Assembly: GCA_017436575.1 (NCBI GenBank)
Contig: JAFSCU010000038.1
Coordinates: forward strand, 1 to 64,000
Reading direction: 5' to 3'
Origin: Oscillospiraceae bacterium
GTDB lineage: Bacteria > Bacillota > Clostridia > Oscillospirales > Ruminococcaceae
Length of the DNA: 64,000 bases
Part shown: positions 40,573-49,393 of the stretch, piece after piece
Layout: the number at the start of each line of letters is the position of its first letter
How positions within the stretch are numbered: position 1 is the first letter of the stretch
Made by a program: the position numbers and the translations under genes
Notes under the pieces: generated by a model
The model's input: the letters and a program-made list of their open reading frames with translations, nothing else
Told to the model about the DNA's origin: nothing
Databases searched by the model: none

Positions 40573-41283
40573 CTAAAGAATATCTGCAAGTATTTCTACA
40601 TTTACACTCTCTGTGCCTAATTGAACATTAAACACAGCTTTCCCTGAAATATCAGCTAAAACGGAATCAGTTAAATGAATATATTTATTAAAACCAGTGT
40701 TCATTGCTGTTGCATAATTGGACATCACCGCTACAGTGAATCCAGATATGGTTGTATCAACATCTTGAGAGTCAATAAAATTTCCTGTTTCCAATTCAGT
40801 GCCTACACTCCTCGCTCTAAAATAAGCGCTGTTTACAGATGTATTATATAAAGGACAACTATACTTATATTCGATTCTATTTATATATTTCCCTTTACTC
40901 ATTATATTACTGCTGTTGAGAGCTTCTTTGTTTTTAAATACAGCTCGGATTGTTGCACTAAAACTTGCACTCTGACCTGTTGCAGGTTCGTAACCTTCAT
41001 CGTCCGCATAATTAACGCTGGCTATATGGTATAGAATATCATAAGGTATATCAACAGTATAATCGATAGTTTCTATAAGTTCTTCAGATAAAGTTCTTTT
41101 AACAGATGGTGTAGTATAATTTACTGTTATGTAGTTACTTAAATCGTAAGAGTCACCTTTGTTTGTTGTAACAATTACACGAGTGTTTCCTGTATTGTTA
41201 GCCGAATTATTTATTGCAAATGCAACTGTATTCATACTAAAAAATAGACTTATTAATAAAATAATGGATAGTGTTTTTTTCAT
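40573..41283 (-). CDS. secreted protein of unknown function (island gene)
   Basis: A 236-residue exported protein: Sec signal with a likely cut after VAFA (residue ~23), then a Thr/Asn/Ser-rich, mainly beta-type mature part without Cys clusters except one. No family recognised. Codon use (AAT, ATA, TTA, AGA) and AT content differ from proC and the MFS gene on either side. It starts five bases after the stop of the 252-aa gene, with only weak GCGAGA as ribosome site, so translation is likely coupled. Confidence 0.75.
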   Translation of the reverse strand: MKKTLSIILLISLFFSMNTVAFAINNSANNTGNTRVIVTTNKGDSYDLSNYITVNYTTPSVKRTLSEELIETIDYTVDIPYDILYHIASVNYADDEGYEPATGQSASFSATIRAVFKNKEALNSSNIMSKGKYINRIEYKYSCPLYNTSVNSAYFRARSVGTELETGNFIDSQDVDTTISGFTVAVMSNYATAMNTGFNKYIHLTDSVLADISGKAVFNVQLGTESVNVEILADIL

Positions 41284-41288
41284 AATGA

Positions 41289-42047
41289 TTATCTCGCAGA
41301 AATTTTTGATATACTTATGTTTTCAATAGTATAATCAACTGTTATATACAGGCTTAATGAACCATCATATAAATTTGAAATGTATACAGTATATTTGTTT
41401 TTATCATCTATTGATATTTTAAACTTACAATTTTCAAGTTCGAAAAATCTGCTTTTATTTAATGTCGCATTATCAGTAATATCCGAATAATCCATATCAA
41501 AATTATGTTCTAACAAAGTTAATGTATTATACTGCGTTAACAAATCAGTACAGTACGCAATCAAATTTTCGTATGTACTCTCGGGAATATAGCTGTCTGA
41601 TTTCAAAAAAAGATTTTTTATACCATACGAATCCTTTAATTTATAAACATTATCAGGGGTATATCTCGTTATAGATAATTCATAAGAACGGCCATAATGA
41701 ATTAATACATATTCAAAATCATTATAAAATCTATATGTAATATCGTTGTAGTGTCCAGTAATATTAATAAATTCAATAATATAATTTTGATTTGGGATAT
41801 TGTACTGATTAATGTCAAATTTTTCTATTTTTTCGCTATATTCTAAGGAACTTACAGCATCAACAACGTCTGATATAGTAATATAGTGATAAGTACCTGT
41901 AAAATAGTCATTACCAATTTTATATTTGAAATCATCAATGTTATTATTGATGATTTTTATATAATTTTCTTCTTTTTTGATTGGCAAGAATATCATTGTA
42001 AGCACAGCACAGCTGATAAATAAAATAAGAATAAGTTTTTTTTTCAT
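41289..42047 (-). CDS. exported/membrane-anchored protein of unknown function (island gene)
   Basis: A 252-residue protein with one N-terminal hydrophobic segment (residues ~4-22) and a large, Asn/Ile/Tyr-rich outer domain. No lipobox is seen (SCAVLTM does not fit), so an uncleaved anchor is likely. It is among the most AT-rich genes of the window. First gene of the two-gene island operon; AGAG lies seven bases before ATG. Family not recognised. Confidence 0.75.
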   Translation of the reverse strand: MKKKLILILFISCAVLTMIFLPIKKEENYIKIINNNIDDFKYKIGNDYFTGTYHYITISDVVDAVSSLEYSEKIEKFDINQYNIPNQNYIIEFINITGHYNDITYRFYNDFEYVLIHYGRSYELSITRYTPDNVYKLKDSYGIKNLFLKSDSYIPESTYENLIAYCTDLLTQYNTLTLLEHNFDMDYSDITDNATLNKSRFFELENCKFKISIDDKNKYTVYISNLYDGSLSLYITVDYTIENISISKISAR

Positions 42048-42068
42048 GATTACTCTGTTTAAGAAATT

Positions 42069-42104
42069 TTATAACACATATTTATTTAAAGTCATATTGT
42101 TCAT
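42069..42104 (-). CDS. possible 11-aa leader micro-ORF
   Basis: Reads MNNMTLNKYVL. GAAAGGGA (42112-42119 on the complement) lies seven bases upstream of ATG. It sits in the leader of the island operon, 21 bases before the start of the 252-aa gene. Very short, so chance is possible. Confidence 0.25.
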   Translation of the reverse strand: MNNMTLNKYVL

Positions 42105-42131
42105 TGGAGTGTCCCTTTCAATAAAAAGTGG

Positions 42132-42153
42132 TTAATTGTACAATTAAATTATA
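42132..42153 (-). promoter_or_regulatory. island operon promoter -10 and palindrome
   Basis: On the minus strand TATAAT (42148-42153) is followed at once by the perfect 16-bp palindrome TTAATTGTACAATTAA (42132-42147), placed over the expected start point. A good -35 is missing. The palindrome may be an operator. Confidence 0.4.
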
Positions 42154-42182
42154 ACATTTTATATATTTATAGATGTTAACGA

Positions 42183-42233
42183 AATGTAAAAAGTACAGAA
42201 CTGGGCAAAAAATAATAAAATCCCGTATGGTGC
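42183..42233 (+). repeat. island boundary repeat, right copy (relic proC 3' end)
   Basis: Reads in frame as NVKSTELGKK-stop, against NEKNIELGKK-stop at the end of intact proC, followed by the same AATAATAAAATCCCGTATGG. It marks the far edge of the inserted segment. Confidence 0.7.
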
Positions 42234-42254
42234 TCCATACGGGATAGTTTTTAT
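42220..42254. terminator. original proC terminator, now detached; also serves the MFS gene
   Basis: ATCCCGTATGG-tgct-CCATACGGGAT followed by AGTTTTTATTTT. The same left arm follows proC at 40340. Confidence 0.75.
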
Positions 42255-43504
42255 TTTGCTCTGGCTTTCTTTTTGTCCAGCCATAATTTCAGCCACCAGG
42301 TCATTGCAAGTGAAACTGTAATCCACACAATACCCAGAATGAAAATCACATTGTAGCTGCCGGTAAAGTCATAGATATATGGCAGCAGACTGCTGGAGAA
42401 AGTGCCCAATGCAAAACCAATGGTCTGAAAGTTTTTCAGGTGTTTTGTGTAGTCGGCACCGTAAACATCCATAAACAGCAGCGGTGGCACGTTGGCATCC
42501 ACTGCATATATAGTGCCAAACAGCAGTGCGGCAAAATACAGCATATATTCGCTGGCACCACACAGCATGAACATTACCAGGGCGGTTATTACCATTGCAA
42601 ATGTCATTGTCAGTGCCTTGTATGGCCCCACCTTGTCGGCCAGCCAGCCTGTCAGCAGTTTACCCAGCACATTGCCCCACATTGCAAAGCTGGTAATCAT
42701 TGCGCCTGTGGCTACTCCATATCCCAGCTGTGCAGAATACAGTGGCAGCTGGTTCAGCACAGCACCAATCAGTGTTGCAAGGCAGATGATGCATACACAT
42801 ACAGGGAATATATATCCCGGAACAGTATAATTGATTTCTGAAATTTCGTTTTTGGCGTTTTCGACAGGGTTTTCACTCCAGCCATAAGGTTTCATTCCTA
42901 TTTCCTGTGGTGTCAGCACCAGAAAAAGTGCAGCGGGAATACAAACCACAGCCATTGTCAGCAGACCCATTGCTATACAGGCACCGCGCCAGCCAATTGA
43001 TTCTATCAGTGTGGAACACATCGGGCTGACCACAGCACCCAATACACCGGACGCAGACATTGCCAGCCCCATTACAAGCCCTTTTTTAGTGGCGAACCAG
43101 TTTGCCAGAAGAACAGAAATAGCCATACCAGTGTAGCTGGTGCCTATACCGATAAACACAGCAGAAATATACCATTGCCACAGCTGTGTATACAGCCCCA
43201 TAGACATATAGGCTATGCAGGTAATTGCAGTAATGCCTATCAGCACTCTTTTGGAGTTCTTTTTGAAAAACATACCGGATACAGCACCCAGTGCCAGTGC
43301 TCTGACCATTGAACGGATTGAATAATAAATAGACAGGTCACCTGTACGGAAACCGAATTCTTTGATAATTTCGGTAAAAATAATGCCGGTGCAGTTCAGC
43401 AGTATACCTACCAGACCACCCATTATTCCCAGACACACCAACAGTATAAACCAGGCGTGATGAATTTTTCCATTTGTCTTTAGCATTTCTCTCATCTCTC
43501 TCAT
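42251..43504 (-). CDS. MFS transporter, OFA (oxalate/formate antiporter-like) type
   Basis: A 417-residue transporter with about 12 hydrophobic helices and an internal loop between helices 6 and 7 (~205-225). The pattern GWRGACIAMG, the N-terminal GIIFTEIIKEFGF segment and the C-terminal half (LTGWLADKVGPYKAL) fit the OFA/monocarboxylate group of MFS carriers. The substrate is unknown; small organic anions are usual. Three in-frame ATGs occur (43504, 43495, 43486). The third has the best GAGAG spacing, so the true protein may be six residues shorter. Confidence 0.88.
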   Translation of the reverse strand: MREMREMLKTNGKIHHAWFILLVCLGIMGGLVGILLNCTGIIFTEIIKEFGFRTGDLSIYYSIRSMVRALALGAVSGMFFKKNSKRVLIGITAITCIAYMSMGLYTQLWQWYISAVFIGIGTSYTGMAISVLLANWFATKKGLVMGLAMSASGVLGAVVSPMCSTLIESIGWRGACIAMGLLTMAVVCIPAALFLVLTPQEIGMKPYGWSENPVENAKNEISEINYTVPGYIFPVCVCIICLATLIGAVLNQLPLYSAQLGYGVATGAMITSFAMWGNVLGKLLTGWLADKVGPYKALTMTFAMVITALVMFMLCGASEYMLYFAALLFGTIYAVDANVPPLLFMDVYGADYTKHLKNFQTIGFALGTFSSSLLPYIYDFTGSYNVIFILGIVWITVSLAMTWWLKLWLDKKKARAK

Positions 43505-43630
43505 AAAAATTTGCTTTTATTATATACCTGCATTATTTTTATTTCAATATAACAATTTTGTCACAACTGTTGTCTATAATGTGGCAAAGTGTTATCATAA
43601 TTTCAATTAAACTTTGGCAGAGGTAATAAA

Positions 43631-44452
43631 ATGGCAAGAAAACTGTTCTGTGAGATTTCACCCCTTACATATAAAATATCAACACAGAAAGAAATATTTA
43701 AACGCAATATCCGGGATAAAAAGGCAAAGATAAATTTTGCATCTGAAAAATCAGATGCCCTTTTGCCGGTGTCTGTTTACAGTCATAAATCTCTTATCCG
43801 CCGCAAACTTGGCGATGTGGATATGACTCTGCAAAACAACAAAGCTGTAAATCTGGCAATAGCCGCACCAAAAGTGGATGGTGTAATTATTCGTCCGGGG
43901 CAGGTGTTTTCTTTTTGGCAGCTGGTGGGCAAGGTAACTGAGAAACAGGGATACAAAACAGGCCTGACCATAAAAGGCGGCAATCCGTCCAGTGACATCG
44001 GTGGCGGTATGTGCCAGTTTACAAACCTTATTCACTGGCTGGTGCTTCATTCACCGCTGACAATAGTTGAACACCACCACCACGACGGAGTGGACCTTTT
44101 TCCAGACTTTGGCCGTGTGGTGCCGTTTGGCACAGGCACCAGCATACTTTACAATTACAAAGATTACCGTTTCAGAAACGATACACCTTATACATTCCAG
44201 CTGACTGTTTTCACAGATGATGAATATCTGGTGGGCAATCTGCTGTGTTCTGATAACCTGCCCAATACGTATCATATTGTCGTGGAGGATGAATTTTTCT
44301 CCAGAGAAAATAATGTGGTTTACCGCAACAACAAAATATACCGTAAAACCATCGATGTGGTTACAGGCAATGTGCTGGAAAAGAAACTTATAAAAACCAA
44401 TCACGCAAAAGTTATGTATGATACACAGAATTTGGAAATAAAGAACATATAG
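43631..44452 (+). CDS. VanW-family protein
   Basis: A 273-residue protein with the VanW signature: PGQVFSFWQLVGKVTEKQGYKTGLTI and GGGMCQFTNLIHWLVLHS, followed by HHHDGVDLFPDFGRVVPFGTGTSI. VanW was named from vancomycin-resistance clusters but is widespread in Clostridia; its function is unknown and no vanHAX genes are present. No signal peptide. AGAGGTAA precedes the ATG. Confidence 0.9.
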   Translation: MARKLFCEISPLTYKISTQKEIFKRNIRDKKAKINFASEKSDALLPVSVYSHKSLIRRKLGDVDMTLQNNKAVNLAIAAPKVDGVIIRPGQVFSFWQLVGKVTEKQGYKTGLTIKGGNPSSDIGGGMCQFTNLIHWLVLHSPLTIVEHHHHDGVDLFPDFGRVVPFGTGTSILYNYKDYRFRNDTPYTFQLTVFTDDEYLVGNLLCSDNLPNTYHIVVEDEFFSRENNVVYRNNKIYRKTIDVVTGNVLEKKLIKTNHAKVMYDTQNLEIKNI

Positions 44453-44526
44453 CGGGCAAATGCTTGATTTATATATGAACATATGTTAACATAAAGTTAT
44501 AATAAATATGGTGGGGAGTGTTATAT

Positions 44527-44790
44527 GTGAAATTTTTGTTTGACACCGCTGACAAATATCTGAAACAGTTTGACTGGAAAGATCTTGCGCTGGTTAAATT
44601 CTGCCTGTTTGCCATGGGGATTATCTGTGGTATGCAGATAAAGGACAAATACAAAAAGCCTGCTACAATTGGTGCGCTGATGATATTCCTTGCTACATAT
44701 ATTCCTCTTATGGCTGATTTCCTGCCAATGCTGAAAAATGAATTCCATAAGGTTAAGTTTAATCGGGAAACAAGCATTGAAATCCAATAG
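44527..44790 (+). CDS. small membrane protein, 87 aa
   Basis: An 87-residue protein with two hydrophobic stretches (~24-40 and ~48-68) separated by a basic loop (QIKDKYKKP). GTG 44527 is taken as start because GGTGGGGAG ends nine bases upstream; the GTG at 44518 would overlap that site. Function unknown. It ends at a terminator and probably has its own promoter (TATAAT at 44496-44501 region, -35 weak). Confidence 0.65.
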   Translation: MKFLFDTADKYLKQFDWKDLALVKFCLFAMGIICGMQIKDKYKKPATIGALMIFLATYIPLMADFLPMLKNEFHKVKFNRETSIEIQ

Positions 44791-44805
44791 AATATTTTAC
44801 AATAA

Positions 44806-44838
44806 AAAAGTCACGGTATTTACCGTGACTTTTATTTT
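44806..44838. terminator. bidirectional terminator
   Basis: AAAAGTCACGGTA-tt-TACCGTGACTTTT with T-rich flanks, between two converging genes. Confidence 0.85.
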
Positions 44839-44846
44839 GCAGTATT

Positions 44847-45194
44847 TTATCTTTCGTCAGTTATCAGCACTGCCACACCTGCAGGCATACAGATAGCGCT
44901 TTCATCTTCGTGCTGTATAAAGCCAAAGCCTTCACACAGGTGGTCAGGACACAGGCTGTTGATAAATCTTATCCGTCCATCTTTCACTTCCAGGGTAACA
45001 ACAAAATTACCTTCTGCAATTGTGTGGATAGCATCTTCTTCCAAAGATATTTCATATCTTTTTTCAGTTCCGTCAATGGCTACCATAGCCACATCACCGG
45101 TTTCTCTGTTTATAAATCGGTAAGCCAGCATAATCACAATAAAAATTATCAGACCTACAGTAAGAAATATATTTATATCAGGTTTCTTTTTCAT
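44847..45194 (-). CDS. NusG domain II-containing membrane-anchored protein
   Basis: A 115-residue protein: N-terminal membrane helix (~9-27), then an extracytoplasmic domain with the pattern VVTLEVKDGRIRFINSLCPDHLCEGFGFI...ICMPAGVAVLI, the NusG_II/DUF1312 type. The CPDHLC Cys pair and a third Cys in ICMP are conserved features. In other Firmicutes it is often beside heptaprenyl-diphosphate synthase component I; not here. Start 45194 is chosen with AAAGGAAAG upstream; an extension to 45221 would contain that site. Confidence 0.88.
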   Translation of the reverse strand: MKKKPDINIFLTVGLIIFIVIMLAYRFINRETGDVAMVAIDGTEKRYEISLEEDAIHTIAEGNFVVTLEVKDGRIRFINSLCPDHLCEGFGFIQHEDESAICMPAGVAVLITDER

Positions 45195-45321
45195 TTTAAA
45201 CTTTCCTTTGCTGAGTTTCATGAAATATTATTATACACTATGGATAACAAAATTTCCATAGTGATTTTATAATTATTTTGTGTTATAATGGTGATAATTA
45301 ATTGAAAAACGGAGGTCTTTT

Positions 45322-46716
45322 ATGATAAACGCAGAATTAAGAGCAAAAGTTCAGCAATTCGTGAAAGAAAATAAAGAAGATATTATCCAGGATATCAAAG
45401 ACCTGGTAGCTATCAAATCAGTAGCAGGCCAGCCTGGCGAAGGCATGCCATTTGGTCCTGGCCCACGCGCAGCACTGGACAAAGCACTGGAAATGGCAGA
45501 CCGTTTCGGCCTTAAAACAGTAAATGTAGACAACTACATCGGTTACGCCGAACTGCCAGGCGAAAGCGAAGACTATCTGGCAACAGTTTGCCACCTGGAC
45601 GTTGTGCCTGAAGGCAACGGCTGGAAAGCTGACCCATTTACAGTAAGAGAAATTGACGGCTGGCTGCTGGGCCGTGGTGTATGTGACAACAAAGGCGCAT
45701 CAGTTCTGACAATGTACATGCTGAAATTCTTTAAAGAACAGGGCATGAAACTGCGCTATACAACCAGAGCTATCTGGGGTACAGATGAAGAAACAGGTTC
45801 TTCTGACGTTCACTACTACCAGCAGAAAGAAAAAGCACCGCTGTTTATCTTCTCACCAGACGCAAACTTCCCAGTATGCTGTGGTGAAAAAGGTATCGTT
45901 TCCTTCAAGCTGTTCAGCAAAAAAGTTGAAAACAGCAACGTTGTAAAATTTGATGCAGGTATGGCTGGTAACGTTATCCCTGACCTGGCAGAAGTTACAT
46001 TCAAAAAAGGCATCGGCAGTTTCCCAGCTGGTGAAGGCCTGGAAATCGTTGAAACAGAAGACGGTGTAAAAGTTATCGCCCACGGTATCGGCGGCCATGC
46101 AGCATTCCCAGCAGGTACAAAAAATGCTATCGGCATGCTGGTAGCTTACGGTCTGGAAAACAACCTGTTCAGCGAAGAAGAAAAACCATACTTTGAACTG
46201 CTGAACAAACTGCACAGTGTAACAGACGGCTCTGGCCTTGGCATCGATGCTGACGACGGCTACTTTGAACCACTTACATGTATCGGTGGTATCATGGCTT
46301 ACGAAGACGGCGTATTCAGCCAGCACATCAACATCCGTTACCCAACAAACACAGACCCAGAAAAAATGCATTCAACCCTGGCACCACAGTTTGAAGCAAT
46401 CGGTGGTCACGTGCCAACAGCAAAAGGCTCCAAACCAATGTTCATTGACCCTGAAACACCAATTATCAGAGCAATGCAGGATACATACAACGAAATCACA
46501 GGTCTTGACACTAAACCTTACACAATCGGTGGCGGCACTTATGCACGCAGTTTCCCATTGGGTGTTGCATTCGGTATCGAACCAAAAGGCGATGAACTGC
46601 CAGATTTCGTAGGCACAGCACATATGGCTGAAGAAGGCTATTCAATCGATGGCTTTATGAGCGCACTGGAAATCATCATTCTTTCCATGTACGAACTGCA
46701 TAAACTGGATTACTAA
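45322..46716 (+). CDS. M20-family dipeptidase (PepV/Sapep-like)
   Basis: A 464-residue zinc dipeptidase. Metal ligands and catalysis: His91 and Asp93 in CHLDVVPEG, the bridging Asp in LGRGVCDNKG, Glu156-Glu157 in DEETGSSD, and the C-terminal GGGTYARSFP histidine-type region. PepV enzymes release amino acids from dipeptides in the cytoplasm. Codon use is the most biased of the window (CCA, GGC, ACA, GTT), implying heavy expression, which would suit an amino-acid-fermenting lifestyle. CGGAGG precedes ATG. Confidence 0.92.
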   Translation: MINAELRAKVQQFVKENKEDIIQDIKDLVAIKSVAGQPGEGMPFGPGPRAALDKALEMADRFGLKTVNVDNYIGYAELPGESEDYLATVCHLDVVPEGNGWKADPFTVREIDGWLLGRGVCDNKGASVLTMYMLKFFKEQGMKLRYTTRAIWGTDEETGSSDVHYYQQKEKAPLFIFSPDANFPVCCGEKGIVSFKLFSKKVENSNVVKFDAGMAGNVIPDLAEVTFKKGIGSFPAGEGLEIVETEDGVKVIAHGIGGHAAFPAGTKNAIGMLVAYGLENNLFSEEEKPYFELLNKLHSVTDGSGLGIDADDGYFEPLTCIGGIMAYEDGVFSQHINIRYPTNTDPEKMHSTLAPQFEAIGGHVPTAKGSKPMFIDPETPIIRAMQDTYNEITGLDTKPYTIGGGTYARSFPLGVAFGIEPKGDELPDFVGTAHMAEEGYSIDGFMSALEIIILSMYELHKLDY

Positions 46717-46730
46717 TAGTCTATAACATA

Positions 46731-46757
46731 AAAAGGCGGCATCTGCCGCCTTTTTGT
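46731..46757 (+). terminator. terminator of the dipeptidase gene
   Basis: AAAAGGCGGC-atct-GCCGCCTTTTTGTTTT. Confidence 0.85.
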
Positions 46758-46804
46758 TTTGAAAAATATATGGTATAATACAGTAAGGAAAATTTGAATA
46801 GGTT

Positions 46805-47110
46805 GAACAGCAAGGGGTTCGGGGAAATACTTTCCCCGAATAATAATAGCGTAGTCTGCGGAGAGTAAAAATATTTCAAGGGCTTTAGCAGGTTGAAATA
46901 TTTTTACGAAAATCACGACAGAATTCTTTGGCGAGAGAATGTAATGAGCGAGGGGAGAATTCCGTGATTTGTAGCAGACGGAGCATTCCACACTTGTGCA
47001 GCGTTGGGGTGTGGGGGAATCGCAACCCCCACGTTTTGGTTACTTTTGCGCCAAAAGTAACGCCAGCGCAGCGTTACAAATTCGGGACGTCGAGGACGCC
47101 GTCCCCTACG
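46805..47110. repeat. intergenic block of stacked hairpins
   Basis: In 300 bp there are at least six successive inverted repeats: TTCGGGGA..TCCCCGAA (46817-46840); GTAAAAATATTTCA with TGAAATATTTTTAC (about 46865-46908); AAATCACG..GAATTC nested with GAATTC.CGTGATTT (about 46911-46976); GTGGGGG..CCCCCAC (about 47011-47033); GTTACTTTTG-cgc-CAAAAGTAAC (47039-47061) with GTAACGC..GCGTTAC (47057-47077); and the 28-bp repeat at 47083. Its first ~54 bp match 33-84 inverted. Together with 47111-47395 it fills a 640-bp gap without a credible gene. Confidence 0.65.
47083..47110 (-). repeat. 28-bp covarying hairpin repeat, copy 5
   Basis: On the minus strand CGTAGGGGACG-gcgtcctcga-CGTCCCG. The stem GGGACG/CGTCCC differs from copies 1-3 in a compensated way. 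Confidence 0.65.
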
Positions 47111-47207
47111 CGATTGCAGTATAATATAAATTAATTCTTTGACTATTAGATAAATCCCAATTTGTCAAACTATCAGAAACTGCAACATTTATCAAACTCA
47201 TATCCGC

Positions 47208-47233
47208 CGGCTGTGCATACACAGCCGTTTTTT
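47208..47233 (+). terminator. orphan intrinsic terminator
   Basis: CGGCTGTG-cata-CACAGCCG followed by TTTTTT. No gene ends within 490 bp upstream on the plus strand except the dipeptidase, which already has a terminator at 46731. It may end an unseen small RNA or be a leftover. Confidence 0.75.
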
Positions 47234-47395
47234 ATGTACTGATAACAAAATACCGGTTCATACTATACACTTGTGACCAACCGCCACACTTGACAATTCC
47301 ACCAATTTTATAATAAGATTAATATTCAAGAACAAATTTATATAAATAAGTATATAATTGATTTTCACATAGATAATTCATTTGGAGAGGTTTTA

Positions 47396-49381
47396 ATGGC
47401 AAAGAAAACTCAGCGCTATGACAACGAAAGTATCAGCAGTCTCAAAGGCGCCGACAGAGTGCGTAAACGCCCTGCGGTTATCTTTGGTTCTGATGGTATC
47501 GAAGGCTGTCAGCACTCAATTTTTGAAATTCTTACCAACAGTATTGACGAAGCCAGGGAAGGTTATGGTAAAAAAATCACCCTTACCCGTTTTGCAGACG
47601 GTAGTATTGAAGTAGAAGACGAAGCCCGCGGTATCCCTGTGGACTATAACAGCCGTGAAGAAAGATACAACTGGGAACTGGTTTTCTGCGAAATGTATGC
47701 CGGCGGCAAATACAACAACAATGATGGCGACAACTATCAGTTTTCACTGGGGCTTAACGGTCTTGGTCTGTGCGCCACACAGTACGCCAGTGAATACATG
47801 ACTGCCGATATTGTCCGCGATGGCTTTGAATATCACCTTGACTTTGAACGCGGTGAAAATGTGGGCGGTCTGAAAAAGACACCTACAACCAAAAAGAAAA
47901 CAGGCTCCCGCATTAAATGGAAACCTGACAGACAGGTTTTCAGCGATATTGATGTGCCTGCAGAATATTTTGTTGAAGTTATCAAAAAACAGGCTGTTGT
48001 AAACCCAGGTATCACATTTGTTTTCAAAAACGAAGTAGGTAAAACTTTTGAAACACAGGAATTTTTCTACGAAAAAGGTATTGAAGACTATGTGGCAGAA
48101 ATTGTGGGCGAAAACAATATGGGCAAAGTTGTGTTCTCTACATCTGAAGCCAAAGGCCGTGACCGTGAAGATATGCCTGAATACAAGGTGAAAATGAATG
48201 TGGCATACACCTTCTCCAACAAGGTAAACAAGATTGAATATTACCACAACTCATCATTCCTTGAACATGGCGGTTCACCTGAAAAAGCACTGAAATCTGC
48301 TTTTGTCAGCCAGTTTGATGCTTTTCTGAAGCAGAAAGGTTTATACAAAAAGAACGAAAGCAAAATCAAATTTGAAGATATCCAGGACTGCCTGGTTTTT
48401 GTTTCCAGCTGTTTCTCCACACTGACCAGCTATGAAAACCAGACAAAAAAAGCTATCACAAATAAATTCATCACACAGGCTACCACAGATTTTCTGAAAA
48501 GTTCGCTGGAAGTTTACTTTATCGAAAACCCTGACGAAGCCAGCAAAATTGCGGCCCAGGTACTGGTAAACAAACAAAGCCGTGAACAGGCAGACAAAAC
48601 CCGTCAGGGTCTGAAAAAGACACTGTCCGCACAGATTGATATTGCCAACCGCGTGCAGAAATTTGTGGACTGCCGCAGCAAAGATGTTTCACAGCGTGAA
48701 ATATACATCGTGGAAGGTGACTCTGCCCTGGGCGCTTGCAAAACCAGCCGTGATGCACAGTTCCAGGCACTTATGCCTGTAAGGGGTAAAATTCTCAACT
48801 GTCTGAAAAGTGACTATGACAGAATTTTCAAATCAGAAATTATCACTGACCTTATCAAGGTTCTGGGCTGTGGTGTTGAAAGCCCTGCAAAATATAAAAG
48901 CAACGGCATTGCCACATTCAATATAGACAATCTGCGTTGGAACAAAGTTATCATCTGTACCGATGCTGACGTTGACGGCTTCCAAATTCGTACACTTATC
49001 CTTACAATGATTTACCGCCTTACACCGGCACTTATTGATGAAGGCTATGTGTATATCGCAGAATCTCCGCTGTATGAAATAAACACCAAAAACAAAACAT
49101 ATTTTGCCTATACAGAGGCTGAAAAGACTGATGTACTGGCAAGAATTCAGGGTGAAAAATACACCATCCAGCGTTCAAAAGGTCTGGGTGAAAATGAAGC
49201 CGAAATGATGTGGATGACTACCATGAACCCTGACACACGCCGTCTTATCAAAGTGTGTAAAGCTGATGTGGAACGCACACGGGAAATGTTTGAGCTTCTG
49301 CTGGGTGACAACCTGACAGGCAGAAAACAGTACATTGCCGATTACGGCGCAGATTATTTAGACCAACTGGATTTATCATAA
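47396..49381 (+). CDS. type IIA topoisomerase subunit B, divergent (GyrB/ParE-like)
   Basis: A 661-residue GHKL ATPase-transducer-TOPRIM protein. The ATPase Asn/Asp helix is TNSIDEAREG and the lid loop reads LGLNGLGLCATQ, where GyrB/ParE have GGLHGVG. The TOPRIM metal motifs are EGDSALG (Glu440) and DADVDG (Asp523, 525, 527); the usual motif is EGDSAGG. So catalysis is probably intact but the enzyme is a diverged branch, likely a second topoisomerase of Clostridia rather than housekeeping GyrB. GGAGAGG precedes ATG. The A subunit follows 13 bases later. Confidence 0.88.
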   Translation: MAKKTQRYDNESISSLKGADRVRKRPAVIFGSDGIEGCQHSIFEILTNSIDEAREGYGKKITLTRFADGSIEVEDEARGIPVDYNSREERYNWELVFCEMYAGGKYNNNDGDNYQFSLGLNGLGLCATQYASEYMTADIVRDGFEYHLDFERGENVGGLKKTPTTKKKTGSRIKWKPDRQVFSDIDVPAEYFVEVIKKQAVVNPGITFVFKNEVGKTFETQEFFYEKGIEDYVAEIVGENNMGKVVFSTSEAKGRDREDMPEYKVKMNVAYTFSNKVNKIEYYHNSSFLEHGGSPEKALKSAFVSQFDAFLKQKGLYKKNESKIKFEDIQDCLVFVSSCFSTLTSYENQTKKAITNKFITQATTDFLKSSLEVYFIENPDEASKIAAQVLVNKQSREQADKTRQGLKKTLSAQIDIANRVQKFVDCRSKDVSQREIYIVEGDSALGACKTSRDAQFQALMPVRGKILNCLKSDYDRIFKSEIITDLIKVLGCGVESPAKYKSNGIATFNIDNLRWNKVIICTDADVDGFQIRTLILTMIYRLTPALIDEGYVYIAESPLYEINTKNKTYFAYTEAEKTDVLARIQGEKYTIQRSKGLGENEAEMMWMTTMNPDTRRLIKVCKADVERTREMFELLLGDNLTGRKQYIADYGADYLDQLDLS

Positions 49382-49393
49382 AAGGAGTAGAAA

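Noticed and set aside
40501..40620. 39-codon plus-strand frame with GGGGAGAG upstream, in the island
   Set aside because: It reads through the terminator stem and antisense into the 236-aa gene; the codons of the stem explain part of it. Probably chance.
46928..47134. 68-codon plus-strand frame in the hairpin block
   Set aside because: It runs through several inverted repeats, has no ribosome site, and its residues (VTFAPKVTPAQRYKF type) simply translate the repeats.
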